Shown here in pieces: positions 17,243 to 25,924 of a DNA stretch of 49,999 bases. The DNA lies in assembly GCA_903870815.1 (NCBI GenBank), contig CAIQEI010000093.1, positions 1 to 49,999 on the forward strand. The letters are read 5' to 3'. A program made the position numbers and the translations under genes. Positions within the stretch are counted from its first letter, which is position 1; every line of letters starts with the position of its first letter. This DNA comes from an uncultured Verrucomicrobia subdivision 3 bacterium. Lineage in GTDB: Bacteria > Verrucomicrobiota > Verrucomicrobiia > Limisphaerales > UBA11358. A model generated the notes under the pieces. It was not told where the DNA came from, made no database searches, and saw only the letters and a program-made list of their open reading frames with translations.

Positions 17243-18601
17243 TCAATTCAAAGCCGTCAACGCCGAGAGCACCGCCTGGCGCACGGAAAAATCCGAGTCG
17301 CGCACCGCATTGGTGAGGAGCGGAGCCGCCTGCGGCTCGCGCAGCCGCCCCATCGCCACCGCCGCCGCCAGCCTGAGGTCGCGGTCGCGATCGAACAGCA
17401 GATCCGCCAGCACCGGAAACGCCGGATGCGTCGCCGCCTTTTTGGAAAGCTTGGACGGCACCGAGTCCAGCGCGACATCCACCTCGACCTTTAACTGCTC
17501 CAGTAATTTGGTGGCGCAATGCCGCACCCAGTATTCGGGATGCTTCAGGGCCGCCTTGATTTTAGGGAGCGCATCGGAAACCACCGTGGCGTCCTGCCAG
17601 CTCGGGTCAATTCGTTGCAGGGCCGCCGCCGCCGCGTTGCGCACCACGCTTTCCGGATCCAGCAACGCCGGCACCAGCGGCAGCAGCGCGGCGCGTCCGC
17701 CGAGCTGGCCCAGCGCGGCGATGGCGCTTTCACGCACATCGCGGTCCGGGTCCTGCACCAGCAAGCACAAGCCATCCACCGCCGACCGCTCGCCCAGCAG
17801 CCCCAGGGCATCCGCCGCCTTCTGGCGGACCTCCCACGAGGTGTCCTTGAGACATTTCACGAGCGCCGGCACCGCGCGCACGCCGCCGCAACCCGTCACC
17901 GCCTCCACGGCGGCGAGGCGGACATTGGCATTGGCATCCGACAATAATTTCTCCACCTCGGAATAGGTGGACGGGTCGCCCAGATGGGCCAGGTTGTCGA
18001 GCGCCGCGACGCGCACCACGGGGGTGTGATTTTTCAACGCCACCAGCATGGCCGGCAACACGCGCGGATCGCTGACCTCGCCCAAGGCCTTCGCCGCCGT
18101 GAACTGCTTGTTCGGCGTACCGTTGCGCAGCACCTCCAGGAGGTGCCCCACGCCTTCCGGCCCCAGCGCGGTGAGTTGATACAGGCTGCCCAGCGCCAGG
18201 ATATGCAGCACGCGCTGCGAATCCGTCACCGGCTGCCAGCCCAGGCGGTTCAAGCTGCGCGCCGCAATACCGCGCACCACCGGGTCGGCATCGCGTAGCA
18301 CGGCCGCGAGCGGGTTGACCGCCAGCGGATCGCCCAGCCGGCCCAAGGTCTCGGCCGCCGCCGCACGCGCCAGCGGCTCGGCATCGCTCAACACATGGAT
18401 GAGCGGCTCCACTGCGCGCCGGTCATGATAGCGCACCAGCGCCTTGGCGGCCACGCAACGCACCTCGGCGTGCTTGTCGTCCAAGGCGAGGATCAGCAGG
18501 CTGACCGCCTTTTCATCGAACGTCTCCGCCAATTTTTCCACCACCGCCAGGCGCGTTTTCAAGCTGCCCAGCCGGAGTTGTTGATATTTCCACCAAATCA
18601 T
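17243..18601 (-). CDS. HEAT-repeat protein
   Basis: 452 residues made almost wholly of ~31-residue HEAT/PBS-lyase-type repeats, for example EVRCVAAKALVRYHDRRAVEPLIHVLSDAEPLARAAAAETLGRLGDPLAVNPLAAVLRDAD; about twelve units can be traced. There is no signal peptide. Such proteins are scaffolds or interaction modules. It lies 78 bp upstream of the response regulator on the same strand, so the three genes may form a signalling unit. The partner is unknown. Confidence 0.88.
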   Translation of the reverse strand: MIWWKYQQLRLGSLKTRLAVVEKLAETFDEKAVSLLILALDDKHAEVRCVAAKALVRYHDRRAVEPLIHVLSDAEPLARAAAAETLGRLGDPLAVNPLAAVLRDADPVVRGIAARSLNRLGWQPVTDSQRVLHILALGSLYQLTALGPEGVGHLLEVLRNGTPNKQFTAAKALGEVSDPRVLPAMLVALKNHTPVVRVAALDNLAHLGDPSTYSEVEKLLSDANANVRLAAVEAVTGCGGVRAVPALVKCLKDTSWEVRQKAADALGLLGERSAVDGLCLLVQDPDRDVRESAIAALGQLGGRAALLPLVPALLDPESVVRNAAAAALQRIDPSWQDATVVSDALPKIKAALKHPEYWVRHCATKLLEQLKVEVDVALDSVPSKLSKKAATHPAFPVLADLLFDRDRDLRLAAAVAMGRLREPQAAPLLTNAVRDSDFSVRQAVLSALTALN

Positions 18602-18794
18602 GACTTAAGAATGACAGCAAAAATGAAGCCTAAAGTCCCGGGTGTAAATTAAAAAACCCGATTTCCACCAAAACCGTTTGGTCGTTGGAAACGAAGGCCG
18701 TTTTTTTATGGGGCGAAAACCTCAAAATTATGCGAAGGATTTTGCCTTGGGCAACGTATTCCGGTATGAAGAACACAAATCCAATAGCCAAATT

Positions 18795-19922
18795 ATGAAA
18801 AAATTCCTCTGCGTTGCCGCCAGCCTCCTCGCGCTCAACCTCACGCCGGTCTTTGGACAACCAGGACAAACATTTCAGGAGCGATTGGCTGCCATAACAA
18901 GAAATGCGCAATATCAACCCGCCGGAAGTGCACCAGCGTTAACCAAGTTCAACCTCGATTTTCCTGGTGGCACGCCCAAGGAACTGGTCGCCGCGATCGA
19001 GAAGGCGACGACCAAGCCACTCAATGTGATTGTTGGCGACGAGGTGGCTAACACTAAACTGCCACCCATCAAGGTGAGCGAGATGGATGTTGCCAAACTG
19101 TTCCAGGCCATTTCCGAAAACAGCAAGAAATATTCAGACAATGACGTAATCAGCCAATACGGCTTTACCACCCAGGACAATCCCCCAACGGATACCTCCC
19201 TGTGGACTTTTAGTGCCTGGACCAAAGCCACCAAGCTGACACGCTTTAGCCTGAATTTTCCCGGCGGCACGCCCAGGGAACTGGTTGCCGCGATTGAAAA
19301 AGCGACGGGTAAGTCGCTGAACGTGATTGTTGCCGATGAAGATGCCGCCACGAAACTGCCACCGCTCAAGCTGAACGAAGTGACGTTTCCAATGTTGTCA
19401 GATACCATGCGGGTCGGCAGTTTCAGGACGGTGTATCTAAGAAACTACAACCAAAACTATTCAACATTTGAAACAAGCTTTGGGTTCACGAAAGCAGATG
19501 GTCAAGTGACTTCCGACAATACCGTCTGGTTTTTTACCGTCAAAAAAGCACCAACACCTGGACCTGTGGAAAAAAGCTGCCAGTTTTATTCGCTGTCGCC
19601 GTATCTGGATCGCGGCTTCACGGTGGATGACATCACCACGGCCATTCAAACCGGCTGGAAAATGGCTGGCATCACGCCGACGCCGGATTTGAATTATCAC
19701 AAGGAAACCAAATTGCTGATCGCCTACGGTGAGCCTGATAAACTGAAAACGATTGCTGACGTGTTGAAAACGCTTCCACTTTCCAACGTAACAGCTGCGG
19801 AGGGTGTTTCGTACTGGAAATATATACAAGGTTTGCAGGGCCAAATTGATGAGTTGAAAACGAAAATCAACTCGCAGAATTCATCTACAAACGCCACGGC
19901 CGCAGAAAAGACTGGCAAATAA
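18795..19922 (+). CDS. Exported protein with duplicated STN/secretin-N-like domains
   Basis: 375 residues. Signal peptide MKKFLCVAASLLALNLTPVFGQ (1-22). Two copies of one ~65-residue unit are obvious: FNLDFPGGTPKELVAAIEKATTKPLNVIVGDE... and FSLNFPGGTPRELVAAIEKATGKSLNVIVADE.... Each fits the beta-alpha-beta pattern of STN/secretin short domains, in which a peptide-like ligand or partner is bound. A third, diverged domain follows, then a C-terminal coiled coil (QGLQGQIDELKTKINSQNSS). I chose the ATG at 18795 for the signal peptide; the frame is open upstream. It is 27 bp from the following sigma factor and may be co-regulated. Confidence 0.75.
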   Translation: MKKFLCVAASLLALNLTPVFGQPGQTFQERLAAITRNAQYQPAGSAPALTKFNLDFPGGTPKELVAAIEKATTKPLNVIVGDEVANTKLPPIKVSEMDVAKLFQAISENSKKYSDNDVISQYGFTTQDNPPTDTSLWTFSAWTKATKLTRFSLNFPGGTPRELVAAIEKATGKSLNVIVADEDAATKLPPLKLNEVTFPMLSDTMRVGSFRTVYLRNYNQNYSTFETSFGFTKADGQVTSDNTVWFFTVKKAPTPGPVEKSCQFYSLSPYLDRGFTVDDITTAIQTGWKMAGITPTPDLNYHKETKLLIAYGEPDKLKTIADVLKTLPLSNVTAAEGVSYWKYIQGLQGQIDELKTKINSQNSSTNATAAEKTGK

Positions 19923-19949
19923 ATTTCATTCGTTGGTAAATGCGCCTGC

Positions 19950-20648
19950 TTGGACGAGAACACTCAAACCTTCAGCCCGCGTTCCGGGACGGCGGAAGCA
20001 TCGCCGGAACTGCCGGTGGGGCGAGGGTCCTCGCGAGCCGCGGCAACCAAGGGCGGACTAATTGAAGAAGGCTCGCGAGGACGCTCGCCCCACCAGATTG
20101 AAGCACTGACCCGCGCGCTGGCGGCGGGCGACGAGCTGGCCTGGCGCGCTTTTTACGACGCCTATTTTGACCGGCTGCTGCGCTACCTGCTCGTGGTCAC
20201 CGGCGGCAACGAGGAGGCGGCGCGCGAGGCGTTGCAACTGGCGCTCCTCCGCGTGGTGCGCCATGTGAAGCCGTTCGCCACGGAGGGCGCGTTCTGGGGC
20301 TGGCTCACGGTGCTGGCCCGCAGCGCGCTGGCGGATGAATCGCGGAAACGGCGGCGGTATTTCGCCTTTCTGGAACGGTTCACGCGGCACCAGGAAACGG
20401 GGCCGTCGCCGCTGGATAACGGCGCGGCGGACGCGCAGTTGTGCGCCTTGCTGGAAAGCCAACTGACCGGGCTGCCGGCCGACGAGCGGCAACTGGTCGA
20501 GCAGAAATATATTTTTCGCCAGTCCGTCCGCGAGATCGCCGACGGGCAGCAGACCACGGAAAAGGCAGTGGAGTCGAAGCTTTCCCGCGTCCGCCGCAAA
20601 CTGAAGGACGCGGTGCTGACCGATTTGAAAAATGAACAGACCGAGTGA
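19950..20648 (+). CDS. Sigma-70 family (ECF-like) RNA polymerase sigma factor with repeat-derived N-terminus
   Basis: 232 residues as read from TTG 19950. Residues ~50-130 form region 2 (ALTRALAAGDELAWRAFYDAYFDRLLRYLLVV...EGAFWGWLTVLARSALADESRKRRR). Residues ~165-225 form region 4 (LTGLPADERQLVEQKYIFRQSVREIADGQQTTEKAVESKLSRVRRKL). Before region 2, residues ~22-49 are the in-frame translation of an inverted repeat (20015-20094), giving GRGSSRA...GSRGRSPHQ. The true start is uncertain, since no good ATG exists in frame. The next gene overlaps its end by 17 bp. Confidence 0.85.
   Translation: MDENTQTFSPRSGTAEASPELPVGRGSSRAAATKGGLIEEGSRGRSPHQIEALTRALAAGDELAWRAFYDAYFDRLLRYLLVVTGGNEEAAREALQLALLRVVRHVKPFATEGAFWGWLTVLARSALADESRKRRRYFAFLERFTRHQETGPSPLDNGAADAQLCALLESQLTGLPADERQLVEQKYIFRQSVREIADGQQTTEKAVESKLSRVRRKLKDAVLTDLKNEQTE
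20015..20094. repeat. Hairpin (REP/MITE-like) element inside the sigma-factor gene
   Basis: The left arm 20015-20039 and right arm 20070-20094 (GGCTCGCGAGGACGCTCGCC...) are 25-bp inverted repeats with one mismatch, separated by a 30-bp loop. The right arm is identical over 25 bp to 36623-36647. The 80-bp element stays open in the sigma-factor frame. Confidence 0.9.
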
Positions 20649-21156
20649 CAACCCAAATCTGCTGGCCGAGGTGCTGGCCGAGGCGTCACCGTCGGATTTC
20701 CGCGTGGCGCTGCTGGCGGAGACTTTGCGTCTGGCGCGGCGGCGGCGCCATTTCCGGCAGGCGCGGCAGGCGACCAGAGTATTAGCGTTGATGCTGCTGT
20801 TGTTCGTGGTGGCCCGGCAAATTTCAAAACCCACGGCCGGTTCCCCGCCGCTGGCCAAAAATATTGTGAAGCAAAATTATGAACTGGTCCGCACGATACC
20901 CCTGCCGGCTGGCGAGCTGGTCGGCACCCGGAGTTTCACTGCGGCCGGATTGGTCTCGAATCTCCCGGCCGTCATTGAGGTGGCCACGGTCGGCGGCGGC
21001 TACCGCGTGATCAACGACGATGAGCTGCTGGCGTTGCTCGCGGACTGGCCGGCGGTCCTGATCCGCACCGGCCCGCATTCGGAGGAGTTGGTCTTCGCCA
21101 ACCCGGAAGACCAGAAGAAATTTTTAATATATCAACCTGGTGTACCCGCCCGGTGA
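20632..21156 (+). CDS. Single-pass membrane protein, candidate anti-sigma factor
   Basis: 174 residues. Cytoplasmic N-terminal ~45 residues rich in Leu/Arg (LAEVLAEASPSDFRVALLAETLRLARRRRHFRQA), one membrane helix at about 50-62 (LALMLLLFVVARQ) and a periplasmic C-terminal domain. Position and topology (immediately after a sigma factor, 17-bp overlap) fit an anti-sigma factor, but there is no zinc-binding H-x3-C-x2-C motif and no recognisable family. The C-terminal domain ends EELVFANPEDQKKFLIYQPG. Function is inferred from context only. Confidence 0.65.
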   Translation: MNRPSDNPNLLAEVLAEASPSDFRVALLAETLRLARRRRHFRQARQATRVLALMLLLFVVARQISKPTAGSPPLAKNIVKQNYELVRTIPLPAGELVGTRSFTAAGLVSNLPAVIEVATVGGGYRVINDDELLALLADWPAVLIRTGPHSEELVFANPEDQKKFLIYQPGVPAR

Positions 21157-21192
21157 CTGCCGCCGGGGATGGGGAATGATTGCGTTTCAGTT

Positions 21193-22599
21193 TTACGACA
21201 GTTTGCCGTAGCGCCGGATTTCCGGCCAGAGCCAGGCCACCACCAGCACCACCACCAGCGTCCCAAACCCGCCCACCACCACGGACAAGATCGCGCCAGT
21301 GGCCATGGCCTGCGCATAGACCGGCCCGGCGGTTTCGTGGACGTGGTGCAGCACCGGCCCGAACAATTGCGCGGTGAAGCCGGATTCCGCGCCGCCCAGC
21401 TCGTTGGAGGTGCCGATGAACAGGCTGTTCACCGCCGATACGCGCCCGCGCTTGTCGTCCGGCGTCAGGATCTGCACCAGCGTGGCGCGCACCACCACGC
21501 TCACGTTGTCCACCGCCCCGCACAGCGCCATCAGCCCGAACGCCACCCAGAACCACGCGCCATCCGCCGCCGGCAGCCAGTGGCCGAGGCATTGGCGGTT
21601 GGCCAGGCCGAACAGGACCGTCGACGCGCCGAAGATGGCCACGCACAGGAGCATGGTGCGGCCGGCCTTTTGCAGCGGCGGCCGGTGCGCGAGGTAAAAC
21701 ACGCAGAAAATCGCGCCCACGGGAATCGCCGCGCGCAGCAGGCCAAGGCCCACGCCTTCCGCCCCGCCGTGCAGGGGGATAATGTCCTGCGCGAAGATGG
21801 GCAGCAGCGTCACCGCGCCGCCCAACAGCACGGCAAACATGTCCAGCGTGATGGTGCCGAGGATGATCTTGTTCTGGTAAACAAAATGGAACCCGGTGAT
21901 CAGACTCTTGAGCGAGACGGGTTCGCGCGGCGGGATTTTGTGCACGTGTTTCACGCCGGCGATAAGCGCCAGGGCGACCATGGCAAAGACCACGTTGACG
22001 GCATAGACCAGCCACGCATCGCCGGTGAGCCAGATGATCACGCCCGCCGCCGACGGCCCGAGCACGCAGGAAAGCTGGAAGGCGCCGCTGTTGAAGGTGA
22101 TGGCGCGGGGCAATTCCTCGCGCGAGACGAGTGCAGTCACAAACGCCGCGCTGGCGGGCCACAGAAACGTCCGCCCCACGCCGACGACCACCAGCAGCGA
22201 GTAAGCGAACAACTGGAACGTCGCGATGTTCTGGTTGAGCGGGATGAACGCGGAGGTCAGCGTCAGGCCGAGGCTCGCCAGACCCAGCATGAGCGTGGAG
22301 CCGAGGATGATTTTTTTCCGGTTGAAACGGTCGGCTACCTGTCCCGCCGGCAGCGTGCACAGGATCATCGGCACCATGAGCGACAGCCCCACGAAGCCGA
22401 GCGCGAGGCCGGAGTGCGCGCGTTTGTAAAGCTCCCAGTCCAGCGCGGTGATCATCATCTGCATCCCGAGCGCCGCAATGAACCGCGCGATGAGGTAGCG
22501 CACGAAGTCGGCGTTGCGAAAAACGGCGTAGGTTTGCCGGCCGGCGGCGGGGAGCGTCGGCGTGAGCGTGGGGTCTTCCTGGCTATCAGTCTCGGGCAT
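21193..22599 (-). CDS. MFS transporter (MFS_3/enterobactin-exporter-like)
   Basis: 468 residues with about 12 hydrophobic helices. The N-terminus FRNADFVRYLIARFIAALGMQMMITALDWELYK and the loop GQVADRFNRKKIILGSTLMLG (the MFS motif between helices 2 and 3) match the MFS_3 group, which includes EntS-like exporters. The central loop has the PPREPVSLKSLITGFHFVYQNKIIL pattern of this group. The substrate is unknown. It converges with the plus-strand sigma/anti-sigma pair and stands alone. Confidence 0.88.
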   Translation of the reverse strand: MPETDSQEDPTLTPTLPAAGRQTYAVFRNADFVRYLIARFIAALGMQMMITALDWELYKRAHSGLALGFVGLSLMVPMILCTLPAGQVADRFNRKKIILGSTLMLGLASLGLTLTSAFIPLNQNIATFQLFAYSLLVVVGVGRTFLWPASAAFVTALVSREELPRAITFNSGAFQLSCVLGPSAAGVIIWLTGDAWLVYAVNVVFAMVALALIAGVKHVHKIPPREPVSLKSLITGFHFVYQNKIILGTITLDMFAVLLGGAVTLLPIFAQDIIPLHGGAEGVGLGLLRAAIPVGAIFCVFYLAHRPPLQKAGRTMLLCVAIFGASTVLFGLANRQCLGHWLPAADGAWFWVAFGLMALCGAVDNVSVVVRATLVQILTPDDKRGRVSAVNSLFIGTSNELGGAESGFTAQLFGPVLHHVHETAGPVYAQAMATGAILSVVVGGFGTLVVVLVVAWLWPEIRRYGKLS

Positions 22600-22664
22600 G
22601 AAACGAGCAGCAATCTACCGCAAAATCGGCAACGGTCGAGTTTTGTCGGGCATCCGTAAGCGTA

Positions 22665-22725
22665 ATCCTAATCTTAATCGCTTCCGGGACGGATTAAGAT
22701 TAGGATACTATTAAGATTAGGAATC
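22665..22725. repeat. ATCCTAATCTTAATC inverted and direct repeats
   Basis: Perfect 15-bp inverted repeat ATCCTAATCTTAATC (22665-22679) / GATTAAGATTAGGAT (22692-22706) with a 12-nt loop, then a direct partial copy TTAAGATTAGGAATC (22711-22725) ending 2 bp before a small gene. The stem may form in the leader of that gene. Confidence 0.85.
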
Positions 22726-22727
22726 AA

Positions 22728-22901
22728 ATGAGCGAGTCGGACAACCCTTCCCCAAAACGAAAATACCTGTGGCCGTGGTTGGCGGCGGCGGCGATTGTGG
22801 TGTTTTTCGCGCTGGCGGTTTTGTGGGTGGCCCTCGCCGCGAAAAAAGTGGAGGAACAGCGCGACTTCTCGCCGCTGCCGTCCAGCGCGCCGGCCCGCTA
22901 A
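22728..22901 (+). CDS. Small single-pass membrane protein (57 aa)
   Basis: ATG at 22728, TAA at 22899-22901. The sequence begins MSESDNPSPKRKYLWPW, followed by a strong membrane helix (about 18-38, LAAAAIVVFFALAVLWVALAA), then KKVEEQRDFSPLPSSAPAR. The basic N-terminus predicts it stays inside. Third-position G/C bias is as in neighbouring genes, which supports real coding. No family is recognised. It converges with the sulfatase-fold gene. Confidence 0.6.
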   Translation: MSESDNPSPKRKYLWPWLAAAAIVVFFALAVLWVALAAKKVEEQRDFSPLPSSAPAR

Positions 22902-22908
22902 GGACGCA

Positions 22909-24084
22909 TTACGGGATATCCAAACGGTCCGGCAAAGCCGGCGTGTTCGTCCCCGGCTCCCCGAACAGGTTCGGTAAAATGGAAATCCCGGCCAGGCCGG
23001 CCGTCGGTTTCACTTGCGCCATATCCAACGCGGTTGGCGTAAAATCAACCGCACTCCAGGGTATCTGGCTGACCCGTCCGGACGGAGCCTTTCCCGGCCA
23101 ATAGACGATCATCGGCAGGGGCGTCGGCCGGGAATGCTTCGGGTCGCGGAAATCCCCGGCGGGCAGCAGGAAGTTGAGGTTCGGATCCGCAAACTTTTCC
23201 GGCGCCGAGCTGGCGGTGAAAACGATGGCGAGGTTGTTGGTCAGCCGGAGTTTTTTCAACTGCTCGAACAGTCGCCCGATACCGTTGTCAACCCGAGTGA
23301 CGAGCGCGGCGCGGTTTTTCGCGGCCGCCGGCCAGGTTTCATCCGTGAACGGCGCGTCGCTCGGCACGGGAAAAACATCCAAACCGGTGGTGGCGGTGCG
23401 CGGTGAAGGAAAGTTCACCAGCAGAAAAAACGGGCGGTGATGATTGGCCGCATCCGGCCGGTTGACGCGCACGAAGTTGTTCATCGCATTAACGAACAGT
23501 TCGGGCAGGTACTGACCCTTCTTGCCGCCGGAATTAGGGTAAAGCGTCTCGCGGCCGGCGAAATCAGACACGCGGCTGCTGACGGGGTCAATGATGCCGC
23601 CGGGTGCATAGCGCCACAGGGTCCCGGGAAAATAATCCTGCGCCTCGGCATCGTCCAGAAAACCGGCGAACTCGTTGAAGCCGCGCGTCCAGGGCTGGCT
23701 GCCGAGACTCCATTCGCCGATGAGGCCGGTGTGATAGCCGGCTAGCTGGAGCCGTTGGGCGAGATTCGGCTCGCCAGCCGCCGCGAGATTTTTCTCGGCG
23801 AGCAGCTCGGCCGTGGTCGCCGCGCTGTCCGCGCCGCCGGTGTAACGATTGAAACGGACACCCTCCGCCGCCAGTTGGTCAAGGTTGGGCGTCTGAAAAT
23901 TCGTCTGGCCGTAGCAGCTCAAGTCGCCGCGCGCGAGCCCGTGACATTGGATCACGATGAGGCTCGGCCGATCCGCCAGCGCGACGGCGGGCGCGGCATT
24001 GGTGAAGATCGACGCGAGGTCGGCGCGAACGGTCAGGGCCGGGGATAGGGCGACCAGCAATAGGAGCAAGCGGTTCAGTTTCAT
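22909..24084 (-). CDS. Exported sulfatase-fold protein without catalytic residues (pseudo-sulfatase)
   Basis: 391 residues from ATG 24084, which begins a signal peptide (MKLNRLLLLLVALSPALTVRA). The fold of alkaline-phosphatase-like sulfatases is clear: PSLIVIQCHGLARGDLSCYGQTNFQTPNLDQLAAEGVRF, GYHTGLIGEWSLGSQPWTRGFNEFAGF and VDFTPTALDMA. The usual active-site residues are all replaced: the first metal site DD by CH (47-48), the formylglycine motif C/S-x-P-S-R by an ADSAATT stretch (85-91), GKWH by GEWS (122-125) and the DNG metal site by SSA (292-294). It is therefore unlikely to hydrolyse sulfate esters and may bind a ligand or have a structural role. It lies 49 bp downstream of a polytopic membrane protein and probably belongs to that operon. 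Confidence 0.85.
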   Translation of the reverse strand: MKLNRLLLLLVALSPALTVRADLASIFTNAAPAVALADRPSLIVIQCHGLARGDLSCYGQTNFQTPNLDQLAAEGVRFNRYTGGADSAATTAELLAEKNLAAAGEPNLAQRLQLAGYHTGLIGEWSLGSQPWTRGFNEFAGFLDDAEAQDYFPGTLWRYAPGGIIDPVSSRVSDFAGRETLYPNSGGKKGQYLPELFVNAMNNFVRVNRPDAANHHRPFFLLVNFPSPRTATTGLDVFPVPSDAPFTDETWPAAAKNRAALVTRVDNGIGRLFEQLKKLRLTNNLAIVFTASSAPEKFADPNLNFLLPAGDFRDPKHSRPTPLPMIVYWPGKAPSGRVSQIPWSAVDFTPTALDMAQVKPTAGLAGISILPNLFGEPGTNTPALPDRLDIP

Positions 24085-24133
24085 CTGTGGTGATTGGATT
24101 CTGTCGCTCACGGTGCGCTCAAAGCAATTCTTT

Positions 24134-25924
24134 TCACCGGTTGTCCAACCGCGCCTCGCCGGCCAGCCGCGTGAGCCGGTCCGTTTCCGCGTCAAAGCTC
24201 CAGGCCTTCACCGTGAGCACGACTTTGGGCAGGTCGGCGAGCGGACAGGATTTCTGCCAGCCGGCCAGCAGAAAGTTTTGATCCTGAAATTGTTTCACCA
24301 GGTCGGCCCGCACCAACCGCTGATCCATCAGCGCAAAAATCCGCGACTCAACGCCCGCCCCTTCGCAGGTGAACAAAACGCAATCCGCCGGCGCGCGGTG
24401 ATTCGGCGCGAGCGCCCAGCCGGAAATGACCAGATTGGCGCCGGACACCAAGCTGTTTTCGATGCCGCCGGATTGACTGGCGGGCGCCGGATCCGATTTG
24501 AAATCGGCGAGCCGGCGCGACTGAAGCAGGGAATAATTCCACACGCCGGCGTGATCGAGCGCGTCCGCCATGCGTTTGACGCGAGCGTAATCCGGACACA
24601 GAAAAGTCGCCGTCGCGGGTTGCGGCGGGAGCGCATCCAGGAATTTCAGGCAGGCTTTGGCGTGGCGCAAATCCAGGCTGAACACTTTCAGATTCACCAG
24701 CGCCGACGGCAACGCCAGCGCGTACAGGCCAATGACCACCGCACCCAGCGCCGCCAAAGCCAAGCGGATTTTGAGGCCAACCGGTCGAGGTGGGTTCACC
24801 GGTGACGGCCGGTAAATCGCCAAAATCGGCACGAGATAAACCAACGCCACGGCCAGGCAAAGGCCGAAAATTCCATAGCGCGGGGCCAGCGCCTGGGCCG
24901 GACCGAAGGCCGCGCGGCCGGCGGTGGCCAGCAGCGCACTTAACACGGCGTAGCCGCCGAGCGTCAGCCAGGGCCAGAGGCGGCTCATCAAAGCGGGATA
25001 TTTCCGCCAGCGGAACGCGGTCACGACCAGGGCGACGAACAGGCTGAACTGAACGCCGCCGATGACGATGGCGATCGTTACTTCGCTCCCGCGGTTTTGA
25101 TCCGCCAGCGGACCACCGAGAAACGCGAACAAATATTCAACCACAAGCAGCGGATCCGCGCACAACACCCGCCACAATCCCGGCGTGGCTGGGAATTGAT
25201 AATCCTGAAAATAAAATCCCGCGTTGGCCAAAAAAGCGAACAGCCAGAGCAGCGCGGCGCGGCATTTCTGCCGCAGCCCGGCCCAGCCTTCGGATAGAAA
25301 CAGAATTGGGAACAAAGCCAGCCAGACGAGCAAACCGTTGCTGAAAGAATAGGTGCTGGCCGTGGCCATGACCGCGCAGAAAACCACTTTGGCCGGCCAC
25401 GCCAAAGTGGTCCGCAGCACCAACAGGCTGGCGAGGATGAAGACCAGCGGCAGATAAAGGATCATCTCCAACCCCCAAAGCCAAGCCTGAGATTGTGCCG
25501 GCGAAAACAACAGCAGGCTCGCGATAAAGCACGCCAGCCACGCGACCCCGGGCCATTCCACCATGGTTTTTCGTCCCAACCAGCCGACAGCCGCGGCCGC
25601 GCCGCACACCAGCAGAAACGTGGCCGCCATTTCCCAGCACAGATTCCAGTGCGACAGATTTCCCAGCAGCAAAAAAATCAGGCGGGGCAGGACCAGCCGG
25701 CTTTCGGTGTGCTGCGCCCAGAAGTCGCCGAAACTCAAAGTGCCGGCGTGCCACTTCAGAAAAATTCCGGCGAGGTCGTCGTCCCACTCGTCCCAGTAGG
25801 GAACGTTCACCGCGTTCCGCCGGAGCAAAACCGCCAGCGCCAGCGGCGGGAGCAGGCACAGGCCAAACATCAGCCATTGCGCCCAAACGGGAAAACGGAG
25901 GGATGATTTCAGGTTTTCAGTCAT
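24134..25924 (-). CDS. Polytopic membrane protein, glycosyltransferase-like
   Basis: 596 residues with roughly 10-11 hydrophobic helices. After the first helix comes NVPYWDEWDDDLAGIFLKW, an acidic loop in the position of the catalytic Asp pair of GT-C membrane glycosyltransferases. The C-terminal ~140 residues are soluble, with DLRHAKACLKFLD, LFTCEGAGVESRIFALMDQRLVRADLVKQF and LAGWQ. This resembles the extracytoplasmic domain of uncharacterised PMT-like proteins. I start it at ATG 25924, overlapping the upstream MFS gene by 8 bp. The enzyme type is an inference. Confidence 0.65.
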   Translation of the reverse strand: MTENLKSSLRFPVWAQWLMFGLCLLPPLALAVLLRRNAVNVPYWDEWDDDLAGIFLKWHAGTLSFGDFWAQHTESRLVLPRLIFLLLGNLSHWNLCWEMAATFLLVCGAAAAVGWLGRKTMVEWPGVAWLACFIASLLLFSPAQSQAWLWGLEMILYLPLVFILASLLVLRTTLAWPAKVVFCAVMATASTYSFSNGLLVWLALFPILFLSEGWAGLRQKCRAALLWLFAFLANAGFYFQDYQFPATPGLWRVLCADPLLVVEYLFAFLGGPLADQNRGSEVTIAIVIGGVQFSLFVALVVTAFRWRKYPALMSRLWPWLTLGGYAVLSALLATAGRAAFGPAQALAPRYGIFGLCLAVALVYLVPILAIYRPSPVNPPRPVGLKIRLALAALGAVVIGLYALALPSALVNLKVFSLDLRHAKACLKFLDALPPQPATATFLCPDYARVKRMADALDHAGVWNYSLLQSRRLADFKSDPAPASQSGGIENSLVSGANLVISGWALAPNHRAPADCVLFTCEGAGVESRIFALMDQRLVRADLVKQFQDQNFLLAGWQKSCPLADLPKVVLTVKAWSFDAETDRLTRLAGEARLDNR

